64,000 nt of DNA from an uncultured Lachnospiraceae bacterium (GCA_910588965.1 CAJUSO010000002.1:62001-126000), one strand, 5' to 3'; numbered from the stretch's first letter, positions 43,409 through 54,400 are shown. Notes: generated from the sequence alone by a model not told the origin. Made by a program: numbers and translations.

Positions 43409-44473
43409 CTATTCCTCCAGCGGCGTGGTGGGGTTCTCCCACTCCCATCCGCCCTCTCCATCTGATTCAAAGTGGTTGGTTACGCCATAGCCGCCCCGGT
43501 TCCCGCCGTCATAGCGGTTGCGGAAAGCCACGGACGCCTCTTCTGCCGCTCCCGCGCTGACTGCCGCTTCAGACCAAATTAATGCGGTGTCCTTATCTGG
43601 GCCGTCTATGGTATAGCTAGCGCCAGAATAGACCTCCGTGACCGTTACGGTTAACCCAGCCGGGATATCCTCTAAAGTAACCGTCTCGCTCCCTGCCACT
43701 GAAAACGTCATGCTCTCCACTTCTTCATATTCTGTCACGCCAAATTTGTTCACCCCTACGATATGGAACACAAAAGTGGCCTGCCCCAAGGTCTCATTGA
43801 AATCCTGCAGGGTCTTGACAATGTTCAGCCTGCCCAGCTGGGGCGTAGCGTCTGCTTTCAGCCCGATGGTAGTGTCGTAGACCCATTCGTCGCTCCCAGA
43901 TCCAGCCAAAGTATAATCACTGCTGGGAAGCGCCGTCAGGTATGGGGTAAAATGGTACTGTACCGTATAATCCGGATTGTAAACCTCCCCGGCCACCACT
44001 AGGAACAGCCCTGGCGTAAGCCCGGAAACTGTTCCCTGGGCGGGCTGGTCGCTGCCTGCCTCTGCCTGGACCTCTACTTCCCCGGCAGCTTCCGGCTCCG
44101 CGTCCCTGCGGATAGCCTCTGCCTGCTGGGCCAGCTCCTGCCAGTCGGTGGCTGTCACTTCTGCAGGTTTTTGGGAAATCTTGCCGAAATCCATTTCCCC
44201 AAAGGGTTCCACCGGCGTAAAATCCTGCCCTGTCACACCCACGTCCGCTACCCGGTATACAGATACCGGAATGGACATCTTGTTAAAATCTTCCAGGTAT
44301 GCATCATTGCCCCCGGCTTCCGCCCCAATGTCCACAGATACCGTAAGGCTGCATGCATGGCCCACATCAATCCCTTTCGCTGCCTGCGTCTGCAAAAGCC
44401 CCAGGAAAGGCAACACCAACAATGCCGCCAGAGCCAATGCGTATCCTTTTGTCCGTCTTTTACTCATTTTCAA
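43409..44473 (-). CDS. Pilin-like protein lacking a sorting signal
   Basis: A 354-residue exported protein with a signal peptide (about 1-32, after LLQTQAAKG). The first domain resembles the N-terminal domain of Gram-positive pilins (VSVYRVADVG, GLTPGLFLVVAGEVYNPDYT) and the second a Cna-B/DUF5979-like fold (LNIVKTLQDFNETLGQATFV, ETVTLEDIPAGLTVTVTEV). It ends NPTTPLEE with no LPxTG or membrane helix, so it cannot be wall-linked in the usual way. TTG at 44473 is the likely start, 7 bases after GGAGG and overlapping the sortase stop (TTGA); ATG at 44467 is 13 bases away. Confidence 0.7.
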   Translation of the reverse strand: MKMSKRRTKGYALALAALLVLPFLGLLQTQAAKGIDVGHACSLTVSVDIGAEAGGNDAYLEDFNKMSIPVSVYRVADVGVTGQDFTPVEPFGEMDFGKISQKPAEVTATDWQELAQQAEAIRRDAEPEAAGEVEVQAEAGSDQPAQGTVSGLTPGLFLVVAGEVYNPDYTVQYHFTPYLTALPSSDYTLAGSGSDEWVYDTTIGLKADATPQLGRLNIVKTLQDFNETLGQATFVFHIVGVNKFGVTEYEEVESMTFSVAGSETVTLEDIPAGLTVTVTEVYSGASYTIDGPDKDTALIWSEAAVSAGAAEEASVAFRNRYDGGNRGGYGVTNHFESDGEGGWEWENPTTPLEE

Positions 44474-45396
44474 CTCTTTCCCTCCTTACGGTTTTGTGAA
44501 TCTGCTGATACTTCTGGTTCCACATCCTTTTCCCTCTGCTTCCCTTTCTTGCCGCCAATCAAGCGCCGCAGGATTAGGATGGCCAGGATTGTTACCCCAA
44601 GGCCTAGCAGCAGGTAGAGCATGTAGTAATTCTGGATGGCCTGCACCATGGAATCTACCGGCGTAGTTTCCAGTCCGCCATCATATGGGACTCTATGGCC
44701 GCGCACCAGCAGGCGGTGGCTGTTCACCCCATAGGGCGTACAGGTGAATAAGGTCACCTGATCCTGCCCCTCTTCTATCTTCAAGGCTTCTGTCAATGCC
44801 TCAAAATCATCTTTCTCCACCATCGGGAGCACCCGGTCTACTTCATAGGCCATATCCTCATTTAGGATATGCAGGTAAAACCTGTCGCCCCGCTCCAGCT
44901 GGTCAATATCTGTAAACAGCTTGGCGCTTGGCAGCCCGCGGTGAGCCGACAGCACGGTGTGGTTCCCCCCGCCCCCAATAGGGAGCTTGGTGCCGTTCAT
45001 ATGCCCTACGCCTGTATCCAGTACATCCTCAGATGTCCCATGATAGATGGATAACTTTATATTTATTTTTGGAATTGCCACATACCCCATAATGCCGTCC
45101 CCGGAAATGTTGAGCACCCTCCAGTACTCTGTATCCTGGATATTCTGCGCATCACCGATGCCAAATACATCAGAGAGTATGCTGTTGTCTTCAAAAGTCT
45201 GGTTATAATCCCTGGCTGCTGCCCATACTTCCTCGAAATCTTCCTCTGTCAGCTGGCTCACCGCTGCATCGTAGCTGGAAATCAGCCTGGACTGGCGGTA
45301 AGTATTCCACTGGTCAGAGACCGTGGGATATGCAAGGATCCCAAAGCCCGCGAGGAACAAAAGCCCAAATAAAAAAGATGCTATTTTCCTTCCCAT
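44470..45396 (-). CDS. Class C (pilin-polymerising) sortase, second copy
   Basis: A 308-residue transpeptidase that links pilin subunits. It has an N-terminal membrane helix (about 5-25), the sortase beta barrel with the His in HTVLSAHRGLPSAKLF, the Cys in VTLFTCTPYGVNSHRLLVRG (which also holds the Arg), and a C-terminal membrane helix (about 265-283), all class C features. The ATG at 45396 follows AAGGGGAG and lies inside the end of the upstream sortase gene (16-base overlap), so translation is coupled. Confidence 0.92.
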   Translation of the reverse strand: MGRKIASFLFGLLFLAGFGILAYPTVSDQWNTYRQSRLISSYDAAVSQLTEEDFEEVWAAARDYNQTFEDNSILSDVFGIGDAQNIQDTEYWRVLNISGDGIMGYVAIPKINIKLSIYHGTSEDVLDTGVGHMNGTKLPIGGGGNHTVLSAHRGLPSAKLFTDIDQLERGDRFYLHILNEDMAYEVDRVLPMVEKDDFEALTEALKIEEGQDQVTLFTCTPYGVNSHRLLVRGHRVPYDGGLETTPVDSMVQAIQNYYMLYLLLGLGVTILAILILRRLIGGKKGKQREKDVEPEVSADSQNRKEGKS

Positions 45397-46589
45397 GGCT
45401 GCTCCCCTTCTTGTGCCCAATCTTCTGTTAGCTGCCCTTCCAATGACCAATCTTCTTCCAACGGCTGCCCTTTGGGCGCCCAATCTTCTGCCTCCTGGCC
45501 TAGGGACATCTGCCCTGCGTGTTCTGCTGCAGCACCTTTCCCTGCCTCTTGGCTGTCTGGTGTTTTGCTGCCTTCCTGGATGTTTGGCGGATCCTCTTCC
45601 GTCTGGTTTCTACCTTCTAGGGTGCTTGGCGGCTCCTCTTCTGCCTGGCTTTTACCTTCCTGGGCACTTGGCGGCCTCTCTTCCATCTGGTTTCCACCTT
45701 CCTGGGTGCCTGGCTTTTGCCCTTCGGGCTGTTGGGAAGGCTTTGCCTTTCGCTTCTTTTCCCTTCTATATAGGAAGAAACTGAAAATTGCTGTCACCAA
45801 TATCCCTACAACGACCCATAGCAAATAATTGGTATGGAGGCTCATATTGCTTAACGGAATCTTTTCATCTGCAAAATCTGCTTCCTCATAAGGCACCCTG
45901 TGCCCCCGCACCAGAAGCCGGTGGCTGTTTACCCCATAGGGCGTACAGGTCAGCAGGGTCACGAAATCCATCCCGTCTTCCACCGCCAAATCCTGGGTGT
46001 CCTCTGGTTTTACCACAGAAATCTTATCAATCTCATAGGAAAGCGTATCTTCCAGGACATGCAGGAGGAAATGGTCTCCCTCCTCCATCTTATCCAAATC
46101 GGTGAATAATGCCGCGCTTGGCAGCCCCCTATGGGCGGAAATCACCGCATGGGTATCAGCGCCCCCTATAGGAAGGGAACTCCCTTCCAGATGGCCTGCC
46201 GCCGTTTCTAACACTTCCTCCTCTGTGGTGTGGAAAATAGGGATTTTAATATTAATCTTTGGTATCTCTACCGTCCCCATCACACCGTTTTCAGCGACAT
46301 TCAAGCAGGACATATAAGACGCGTCCCCTTCCGGTCCCTGCACATCGGCAAAGGAATCCGGCAGGATGCTGGGAAGGAGGGCACGGTTATAATCCTCTGC
46401 CAACTTCCGCTCCGCCTCATAATCAATGGCTCCGGCAGCTTCTTTCTCTGCCACTATCTGGTCATAATTGCTGATTAACCTTTTCTGCCTGTAATTATTC
46501 CATTCATTTGCAACCAATGGATACAGCAGCAAGGACAGGCCGGCTAAAAATAAAATGGATATTAATATTTTACTTGCTATTTTCTTCAT
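45381..46589 (-). CDS. Class C sortase with long repetitive C-terminal tail
   Basis: A 402-residue class C sortase, about 100 residues longer than usual. The core is standard: N-terminal helix (about 5-25), HAVISAHRGLPSAALF, TLLTCTPYGVNSHRLLVRGH, and a C-terminal helix (about 258-277). After RREKKRKAK the tail (about 290-402) holds three copies of an EEePPSxxEGxxQ unit and three of an EDWxxxGQ unit, all acidic and Pro/Gln-rich. After the second helix the tail should lie in the cytoplasm, where its role is unknown. The ATG at 46589 follows AAGGAGAGCCCGG. Confidence 0.92.
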   Translation of the reverse strand: MKKIASKILISILFLAGLSLLLYPLVANEWNNYRQKRLISNYDQIVAEKEAAGAIDYEAERKLAEDYNRALLPSILPDSFADVQGPEGDASYMSCLNVAENGVMGTVEIPKINIKIPIFHTTEEEVLETAAGHLEGSSLPIGGADTHAVISAHRGLPSAALFTDLDKMEEGDHFLLHVLEDTLSYEIDKISVVKPEDTQDLAVEDGMDFVTLLTCTPYGVNSHRLLVRGHRVPYEEADFADEKIPLSNMSLHTNYLLWVVVGILVTAIFSFFLYRREKKRKAKPSQQPEGQKPGTQEGGNQMEERPPSAQEGKSQAEEEPPSTLEGRNQTEEDPPNIQEGSKTPDSQEAGKGAAAEHAGQMSLGQEAEDWAPKGQPLEEDWSLEGQLTEDWAQEGEQPWEGK

Positions 46590-46717
46590 CCGGGCTCTCC
46601 TTGTTGTTGTATTGCTGGCATTCCTATCTATGTAACCTACCTCTGTTTTTTGTTATTCCGGGGCAGTACATCCCTGCCCCGGAACATCATCCATCTACAG
46701 ACTTGCTTATACTTTTC

Positions 46718-48358
46718 TTATTTTGCAGCTTTCCTGCGGCTTGCAAAGAATAACCCTGCTGCAACTACCATAATCAGGCATCCGCCGATAGTGAAGATTG
46801 TTGTACCGATACCACCCGTTGATGGCAGGGAAGAAAGCTTTGTATTCTTAATCTCATGGGTATCAGAAGGACCATCCCCATGTCCTGGCGTACAGTTAAT
46901 ATCTGTTACTTTGCCCTTCTCATTTGCATCATAGGTTGCTGTATAGGTTGAAGTATTCTCATTGTTGACCTTAATGGTATAACTATTTAATGTCCCGTCT
47001 TCATTATATGTTGCGGTTATCTCTACAGGAATCTTAGTATCATTTAAGGAATATCCTTCAGGAGCTTTTGTCTCCTGGAGCGTATATGTGCCTGCGTCAA
47101 GCCCTGTAAAGGACAGATAACCATTTTCATCTGAAACAGTGGTATATGCCTTGCCATCTGCTCTTGTCAAGGTAAATTCTGCGCCTGGAAGTGTTGTAGT
47201 TTCTACTTCTTCACCAGAATCTAATATTATCTTCCTAACCTCACCTGTCTTTAACAGTTCCTCTGTGAACTTGTTCCATGCAGAACCATCGCTTCCGAAA
47301 AGATTTGCATCAATACCAAATGTGTAAGTATATGTTTTGTCTTCAATCTCGTTGGTCTCACCGCTAGGATCGTTGGTGTACTCTAATTTAACAGTATTTG
47401 TATTTGCATCAAAGTTCAGGCCGGCATCTTCGCCTAATACAGCGTCATATGTTACAACTACTTCTTCCCCGCTATGAGCAAGTGCATAAGCAGATGCAAA
47501 GGAAATTTCGAAACTCTTCTTATCATCAGCTGGCGTAAAGGTAAAAGTATCCTTACTAGCTTCAACTACAACGCCATCAACTGTTACAACAAGATTTACA
47601 GGATCTGCTAATGTCAGGCCTTTTCCCATTGTATCTGTGATTTTTACCATTACTTCTGTATAACTCTTGCTGTAAGAAGGAATCTTTGTATCAATTTCAA
47701 AGTTAACAGTATCGCCGATTGCTACGTCATTTCCGCTTTCATTCCCATCGCTTGTATCTTTTCCTGTGCTGCCGGTAATTTTCTTGTCGATTGTCGGCTG
47801 CTCAGACTTTGCGTATGCAGGAGTTGAATTAAGGCTCCAGTTAGTATCTGCGTCTACAGTGCCATTCACCAATGTGTTATTATCACCACTTCCTTCCACG
47901 CTGTAATAAATACCAACCAGCATTGGGTTATAAACTTCCTGGATAGCAGAACCTTCTACTACTACTACCCAGTAACCAGCGCCAAGCTGAGCCGTATATG
48001 TGGTTAACCCTGTAGCCCCTTCTGGTGCGCTAAGTGTTTCCTTTGTTAATGTAGCCAATAAAGTTTTATTAGCTGCAATACCTGTTACTTCATCAGAAGT
48101 AGGCTCTAAAATATTTGCAAGCGTCACACCTTCAGCTGCCTTATAGCCAAGAAAACCTTTGTCATTGTAAGTAGGTTCTACGATTCTGTAAGCTGTTACC
48201 GTCGCCCCTGCTTCTACATTGCTAACAGTTGCCGTTGCCTTATCTCCTTCAGTAGGTTTCGTTGGTGTTGGTGTACTTGTTGCAAACGCCGTTACGGACA
48301 TTCCCAGTACCATTGCCAATGTTAATAACATTGCGAATAATTTCTTCATCTTTTTCAT
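46718..48358 (-). CDS. Major pilin, SpaA-type, LPSTGG
   Basis: A 546-residue pilus shaft subunit. Signal peptide (about 1-27, MSVTAFATS); an N-terminal pilin domain; a middle isopeptide domain (about 195-340: IGDTVNFEIDTKIPSYSKSY); a SpaA/Cna-B domain (about 385-455: LPGAEFTLTRADGKAYTTVS, with the E-box Glu429 in LQETKAPEGYSL); and a sorting signal LPSTGG (511-516), helix and RRKAAK tail. Lysines in AYAKSEQPTIDKKITG are candidates for the inter-subunit bond. The gene is visibly lower in GC than its neighbours, common for highly expressed or exchanged surface genes. The ATG at 48358 follows AAAAGGAGAAAAAGG. Confidence 0.93.
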   Translation of the reverse strand: MKKMKKLFAMLLTLAMVLGMSVTAFATSTPTPTKPTEGDKATATVSNVEAGATVTAYRIVEPTYNDKGFLGYKAAEGVTLANILEPTSDEVTGIAANKTLLATLTKETLSAPEGATGLTTYTAQLGAGYWVVVVEGSAIQEVYNPMLVGIYYSVEGSGDNNTLVNGTVDADTNWSLNSTPAYAKSEQPTIDKKITGSTGKDTSDGNESGNDVAIGDTVNFEIDTKIPSYSKSYTEVMVKITDTMGKGLTLADPVNLVVTVDGVVVEASKDTFTFTPADDKKSFEISFASAYALAHSGEEVVVTYDAVLGEDAGLNFDANTNTVKLEYTNDPSGETNEIEDKTYTYTFGIDANLFGSDGSAWNKFTEELLKTGEVRKIILDSGEEVETTTLPGAEFTLTRADGKAYTTVSDENGYLSFTGLDAGTYTLQETKAPEGYSLNDTKIPVEITATYNEDGTLNSYTIKVNNENTSTYTATYDANEKGKVTDINCTPGHGDGPSDTHEIKNTKLSSLPSTGGIGTTIFTIGGCLIMVVAAGLFFASRRKAAK

Positions 48359-48395
48359 CCTTTTTCTCCTTTTTTGATTATGATGTTAAGGTTGC

Positions 48396-48462
48396 GTGTG
48401 CTATGCACACAGTTTCCGCCAGTGCATGTTATGCACTTATTTTTGTGCGGTGTAAGGACCGC
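48396..48462 (-). repeat. Three small hairpins between adhesin and pilin genes
   Basis: GCGGT/ACCGC (48462-48447), AGTGCAT-aac-ATGCACT (48437-48421) and GTGTGC-ata-GCACAC (48410-48396) fold in succession in the 123-base spacer, ahead of the adhesin on the mRNA and after the pilin coding region in the opposite reading order of the locus. They lack T-runs and may mark mRNA processing or stability points. Confidence 0.6.
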
Positions 48463-48481
48463 CAAAAAGCTGTTTCATATA

Positions 48482-51400
48482 TTAACTTCTCAGCACCCCC
48501 TTACATTTATTTTTATATGTTATCAGCAGAGCAGCTGACATGAGCAGCACGCCGCCGAGCATATACAGATAGATTCCTGTGCCTCCCGTGCTGGGCAGTG
48601 CATAGAGTTTTTCGTTATGGACGCTCACGGAAGCAAATTTATCCGGATCCTTGGGGTTATTGGAAGCATTTTCATTCTCCTTCACCGCAACGCTTAGCAT
48701 ACTGCTTCCGGATGTTACCGTGCCGTCTGTATGCAACGTAAACTTTGCAGGCTCTTTCAAAAGGGAATATCCAATCGGGGACTTTATTTCTGTAATGGTA
48801 TAAACGCCCGGCACCAAATCACGGATGGTTAATGCACCGTCACTTCCTACGCTCAGATCTGTTTCTCCCTTAACGCCTCCATTGCCGCTGACGCCCGCGT
48901 GTACCAAAATCCATTTTTGTGCAGGGCTGTCATTTGCCGACCACAGATGGATTTTCTCGCCTTCTGATGGGTTGCCTCCATTTAAATCTATGCGCCATTC
49001 GTTTGCATTTCCTGCTGTGGACGGCCAAATATAAGAACCGCCGTCTACATCTGTCACATGCCATTTCTGGTTATCATTCGGGATGTCATTGCTCCAAACA
49101 TGGATTTTAGCCCCCTCCCATTTATCCCCCCCATCCAAATCCAGCCATTTATTGGAACCTACATTCAGGAAGCTGTAAAGATCCCCTCCCTGGCTCCTTA
49201 CCTCAAACAGCTGTAACTCATTGCCGTTCCTCTTCTTGAGTACCGGTTCGGCTCCATCCCAATTTCCGTTTATTTCCACCACATAACTGGGGTCGTTGGC
49301 AAATGCAATATAATACTTCCCATTCAGTGAAGGATCCCCTTCTTCTTCTTTGACCGGCAGATAGCCTTTTCCTTCTTCATAGGCAAAGGAAAGCGTCTTC
49401 CCGCTGGCATCCTGGATGGTAAAAATAGCTCCTTGCAGGCTGTTCTGCCCGCTTCCATCCACTTTCCGGATTTCCAATAAGGTATTGGGATAGAAACCGC
49501 TGTCATGGTTCTTCGATTCATATAAGGCTACGGACATGTCTTTCGCCTCAGGCATTTCCAAACCCAAAATCAGTGTTTTCTGCAGGATACCGTTATCATC
49601 GTATACAGCCATACCATCGGAATCCAGTGTGTCGTCCACACCGCAGTCCTGGACGGTTGCATTCAGCTTGGAGATTTTTGTCTCTCCGCTCCCATCTGTA
49701 AAGCGCACGGCGAACATCCCTGCCGGCAAATCCGTGAACTTGTAGCGTCCCTGTTCATAAGCGGCCGCCTCACTTATTTCCCCTGCCCTTACACTAATCT
49801 GCTTGCCCGTCTCTATTGCGATTTCATTCCCTGCCGTCTTATCCTTTCCCGGAAAATATACATTTTCGTATGAATTTTCATCCTCCGGATTACCGCCCTC
49901 TTTCAGCCTCAGCAATTCCACCTTAATCCCAGAAATCCGGGTCTCTGTCTGTATGTCATCCTGTATGCCGTCCCGGTTGTAGTCCATCCAGGCCAGGCCT
50001 TCCAGGGTACGTTTCACCGTAGGGTTCTCCGTGGTAGTGGTGGTATCGCCGCTGGAAAGCAGGTTGACAAAATAGTTATTTTCTTTGTCTTTTTCTGAAG
50101 CCCCTGGATCCAGCTGGATTTTTAAGCTTATATTGACGCTCTTGCCTGAATCCAGCGCCCCAACTACTCCCCAGGCTACGGGATAAGGCTGCGCCTTTGT
50201 GGCGCCATCTGCCTCTGTCGGTATTGTAATCGTCCCATCCTCACGGATGGCAGCCTGCTTCCAACTCTCTATTTCTTCTTTTGGTACGCTTTGCGTTGTT
50301 TTGTCCTGATACTTTGTATCAAAGGAATAATATATCCTTATCTTGCCGGCATCGCATTTGCTGGTATCCAGCTTCCATTCTGCAAATGTATAAGTACCGG
50401 TAAAGTGGCTGCCGTTTACCCCATCCATGGGCATGGTATCCATCATTGCCAAGGAAGCCCCGGTATCTGCGTTATTGTTGTAATAAACCACATAATCAAT
50501 CGCGCCGTCTTCATCCACTACCTTCTGCTTCGTGTATTTGCCGAAGGAGCTTGCGCTGCCTCGTGTTGCTGAAATCCCAGCTTCTGCATGTTTTTCTGCT
50601 GTTGCCATCGGATCCCGCAAATCCCGGGGCGTGGTGATATAAGCCACATTCTTCAGATCTGTCGTGCCTGTGGGGACATCCTCTTCTGGGTTCCCCCGAA
50701 CGCCGATATCTGTAGAATAATAAATCGGTGCCATAGGAGAGCCAATCTTTACATCCTCAATGATCCATGTCAGTGTCTGCGTCCCGTCTGCATTTTTTGT
50801 AACCTTCGGTTCCGTCAGCACCGGATTTGGGAATGCTGCGCCCGCTTCCGTGTCTTTTATGATATTCCCTTTTGTACCGCCGTTGACGGATGTCTGCTCA
50901 TAAGCGCCGCCGAAATATGCGCTCCCTGGTTTGTATGTCAGGTGCTTCGGCAAAGTATCGACAATGGTAATCCTGGCCGTATGCTCAAATTCGCCTGGCT
51001 TATCATAATAGGTTCCTGGCTGCAGCTTGAAATCCACTACCCTCTGGTCTGCATCCAGATTGAAAACCTTCTTCTCTTCCCCATTGCTGTCTGCCTGCTG
51101 CAGATTCTTCGTAATCTTTGTCTTATAACCGATAATCAGCAGCGTATCGCCCCAGTGATACCAATCGGAATTATGCTTGCCCTCAATCCCGCTTCCATCT
51201 GCCCGGTAAACTTCCTTTTGATAGAAAACACTGCCATCAATGTTGGCGCTCGTATAATGGCCCACCTTCCACATTTCCGGCTTAAGTACCAGTTCGGGGA
51301 TATTCAGGCCTGGATTCTGGGTAAGGTCAAGGGTTTCCAGCCCCATGCCTGCTTTCTCAAACATTTCCTTCGTCCAGACGCGGGAGGTAGAAGCCAGCAT

Positions 51401-54400
51401 AAAGGTCTTCCCTGCCAAATCCATATCATCTTTGACCCTCGCTTTGTGGTAGCAGCGGTAGTAAGGATCTGACGCCAGCACTTCGCCGCCAGAGCCGATA
51501 AAGCTAATCAGCATACCCACGCAGGTCTTGCCTGCCGGAATCTTATCCAGGCTATCATAAAATTCTAACTGATCCTCGTAAGTCAGTTTCAGTTCATCAT
51601 CGCTTGCCCAATCGCTTCCATCCGGCTTGGTTGCATAGTAGATACGGACATTTTCTTCCGCTAAACCTGTCTCTGTCTCGTCATGCCCATTCAAGGCGGC
51701 CCCGCCTTCCAGATGCAGGAACCAGTCCTCCTTCTCCAATTCCAGGGCGCTTCCATAAAACTTCAGCAGCGTGGTCCCAAGGTACATCCTGTTCTCTTCT
51801 ACCCGGTTTGGGTTATAGGACAAGCCGCCCATCAGGTTCAGTTCCGAACCAACAGCCGCATAATCCCGGCCATCCTGGTTGTCACTGACGCCGCAGCCCA
51901 GCTGAAAAGCCTGAGCGTCCCCGTAACGGACCCTGTTCTGCAAATATCCGCCTAAAGTCAGCTCCAGCGTACGCGTCTCCCTGTCGTCGTCTGCCACCAT
52001 CTGCTGAAAACCGTTCTCCCCCTGTACCAGACGGTCCCCGCTCATTGTGGTAGCTCTTAGGTTCCCCGCTTCTGCCGTCGTGGCAAAAAAGCCTTGCCCA
52101 TAAGTTTTTACAATATCATAATTGGGTTTCTCGCCATCGCCTTCTTTTTTATTAAACGGCTGTATCAGCCAAATCTCCCCAGAGGAGAAACAGCCTACAT
52201 TCAGCCCATACGTAACGTATTTGCCTTCATCGCCGTTCATTGTAGGCATTTTTTTAGGGTCAATCTCATAACCTTCCACGGTGATATGGATGGTATCCCC
52301 TTCCTGGGCCGCCGTCCAATTCCCGCTTTTGTAACAGGCATTTTTCCCTTCCCCCTCTGCATAGGGCGCATAGGGGGTCGCCTTCAGCCGGTCGTCAATC
52401 TTCCGGCCATCTTTATTCTGAGAGCCATATTCCCTCCAATGTACTTCATCATAACTCCACAAAAGCGGCGCAAATGCCGTATCTTCTATTACCTGGCCCG
52501 CCGTATACCCAGAATTTTCATTCGGCGTATTGATTTCATACTTGGAAGACAGCTTCAAATCAAAGGTAATGGGGCTTCCGTCTGGTAATTCTATGCCCTT
52601 CAGGCCTTTGGAAGCGTTATCGTTATAAAGCTGCAAGGTAATGCCCAGCTTCATGGAACGCCCCGGCAAGGGCTTCACAATATCTGTATTGGCCGCCACA
52701 TCCTTGTATTGCTGCATCCAGGCATCATCTCCCTGGAACCAGAAATCATCCGCATAGGAAGAATCCCCTTTTACCTGGATGTTATATTTCGGGGCTGCCG
52801 TTACCTCTACCTCGTCTGCCGTAACGGACTTTTTTTCTACCGCAGGCTGGCCGTCAATCTTATGTTCTTCGTTGCTACACGGCCCATCCCATGCGCCGCC
52901 CTCCATGGCTGCACTGATAATCGGGGCAAATTTCGCACCATTCTTCATGCCTTTGACATAAATCGTCACATTCTCCCCAAAATCACCTGGCACCACGGAA
53001 TGGTTGCCTTCTGATGGGAGTAAAAGCTTATAGCAGGTCAGCACCTGGCATTCTTTCTCTACGCCGTCAACCATGCGGGCCTCTTTGGACAAAACTGGCT
53101 TATAGCCTTCTGTCTGATCCATCCAAGCCATGGCCGTCTGCTCAAATGCTGCTTCGTTTTCGGAAAGCGGCAATACGAATTCCAACTTTACCCGGGCTTG
53201 GCTGTAACTTTTCGAGATATCCCAGGATTTCATGTTGACGTTGAAATCATAATTGACGGTATCAAAGGTGCGGACTATTTTATCCTCCGGCGTCGTATCA
53301 TTGCCTCTGCCCTCTGTTTCATCAAAAGGCGCGGACCCAGTGCTTACTTTCGTTACCTTAACCTCATTGACATAGGCTTCGTCCGGCTCCATTGCCTCCC
53401 AGATTGAATCTGCGGCTGCCGCCTTCTGCTTCGCTTTCTTGCCATCTGCTTTTGCCGGGGCCTCTGCCGTCCCTTCCGGCTCCTGTGCATCTCCTGCTTC
53501 CCCGCCTGCAGTTTTATAGGCCTGCCCTAACTCTGCGGTCTTTACATACTGGATGATATGGCCATCAGCGGCGCTGTACCTGTTTTCCCTAACTTCATTC
53601 CCGCTGTTGCCTTCTATTACAGTAATCTCATTTGTCCCTTTTACATAGGAAGTGACAATCCCCATCTGGTTTGCCGTCTCTTCATTTTCCCTCTGGAAGA
53701 ATACGATATCGCCAGCCTTTGGCTCATAGCCTTCCCTGCCAGCCACGTAAGCGGCGTTGCCTTCCTTTGCCTGCCCAAACGCTTCCCTCCATTTTGCCGT
53801 ATCTGCCTGGCTGGGGAAGAGGCCGGAAGCGTCCATCCCTGCATAGTGCAGGCAGAAATTCACGAATGCTGCATCCCAATCTGCAAAGGGATCCCCTACG
53901 AATTGGCCGTAACGGGTATAGCCTTTATGGCTTCCATTTTCCGCAACCGTATAGTTGCTGATACTCTCTTTATAGCCCACCTGCATCTGTGCTGCGGTTA
54001 CCAGGTCTTCGGCCCAGTTCCCTTTCCACTGCACATTGGCGTATTGGCTATCCCATAAGGAGGGTTCTTCCACATCAGCCTGTGAGTCAATGTAGCAGAC
54101 GTCCGTATGGGTATGCTCTTCCTTGCCGCAAGCCAGTTCTTGGGTATAGCAGGCATCCGTGTGGGTATGCCCTTCCCCTTCTTCTTGCCCGCAGGCCCAG
54201 CCTTCCGGCGTCTGATAGCATTCCTCTGTATGCTTGTGGCCTTCTTCCCCTTCTGCACTTTCTTCCTGCCCGCAGGACGGTTCCTGGGGCGGCTGGCATT
54301 CTGCCGTGTGGGTATGGCCTTTGCTTTCTTCCTGGCCGCAAGCCAACATCTTGGAATAGCATTCCCCGCTGTGCTGATGCTCCTCTGCCCCGCACCTGGC

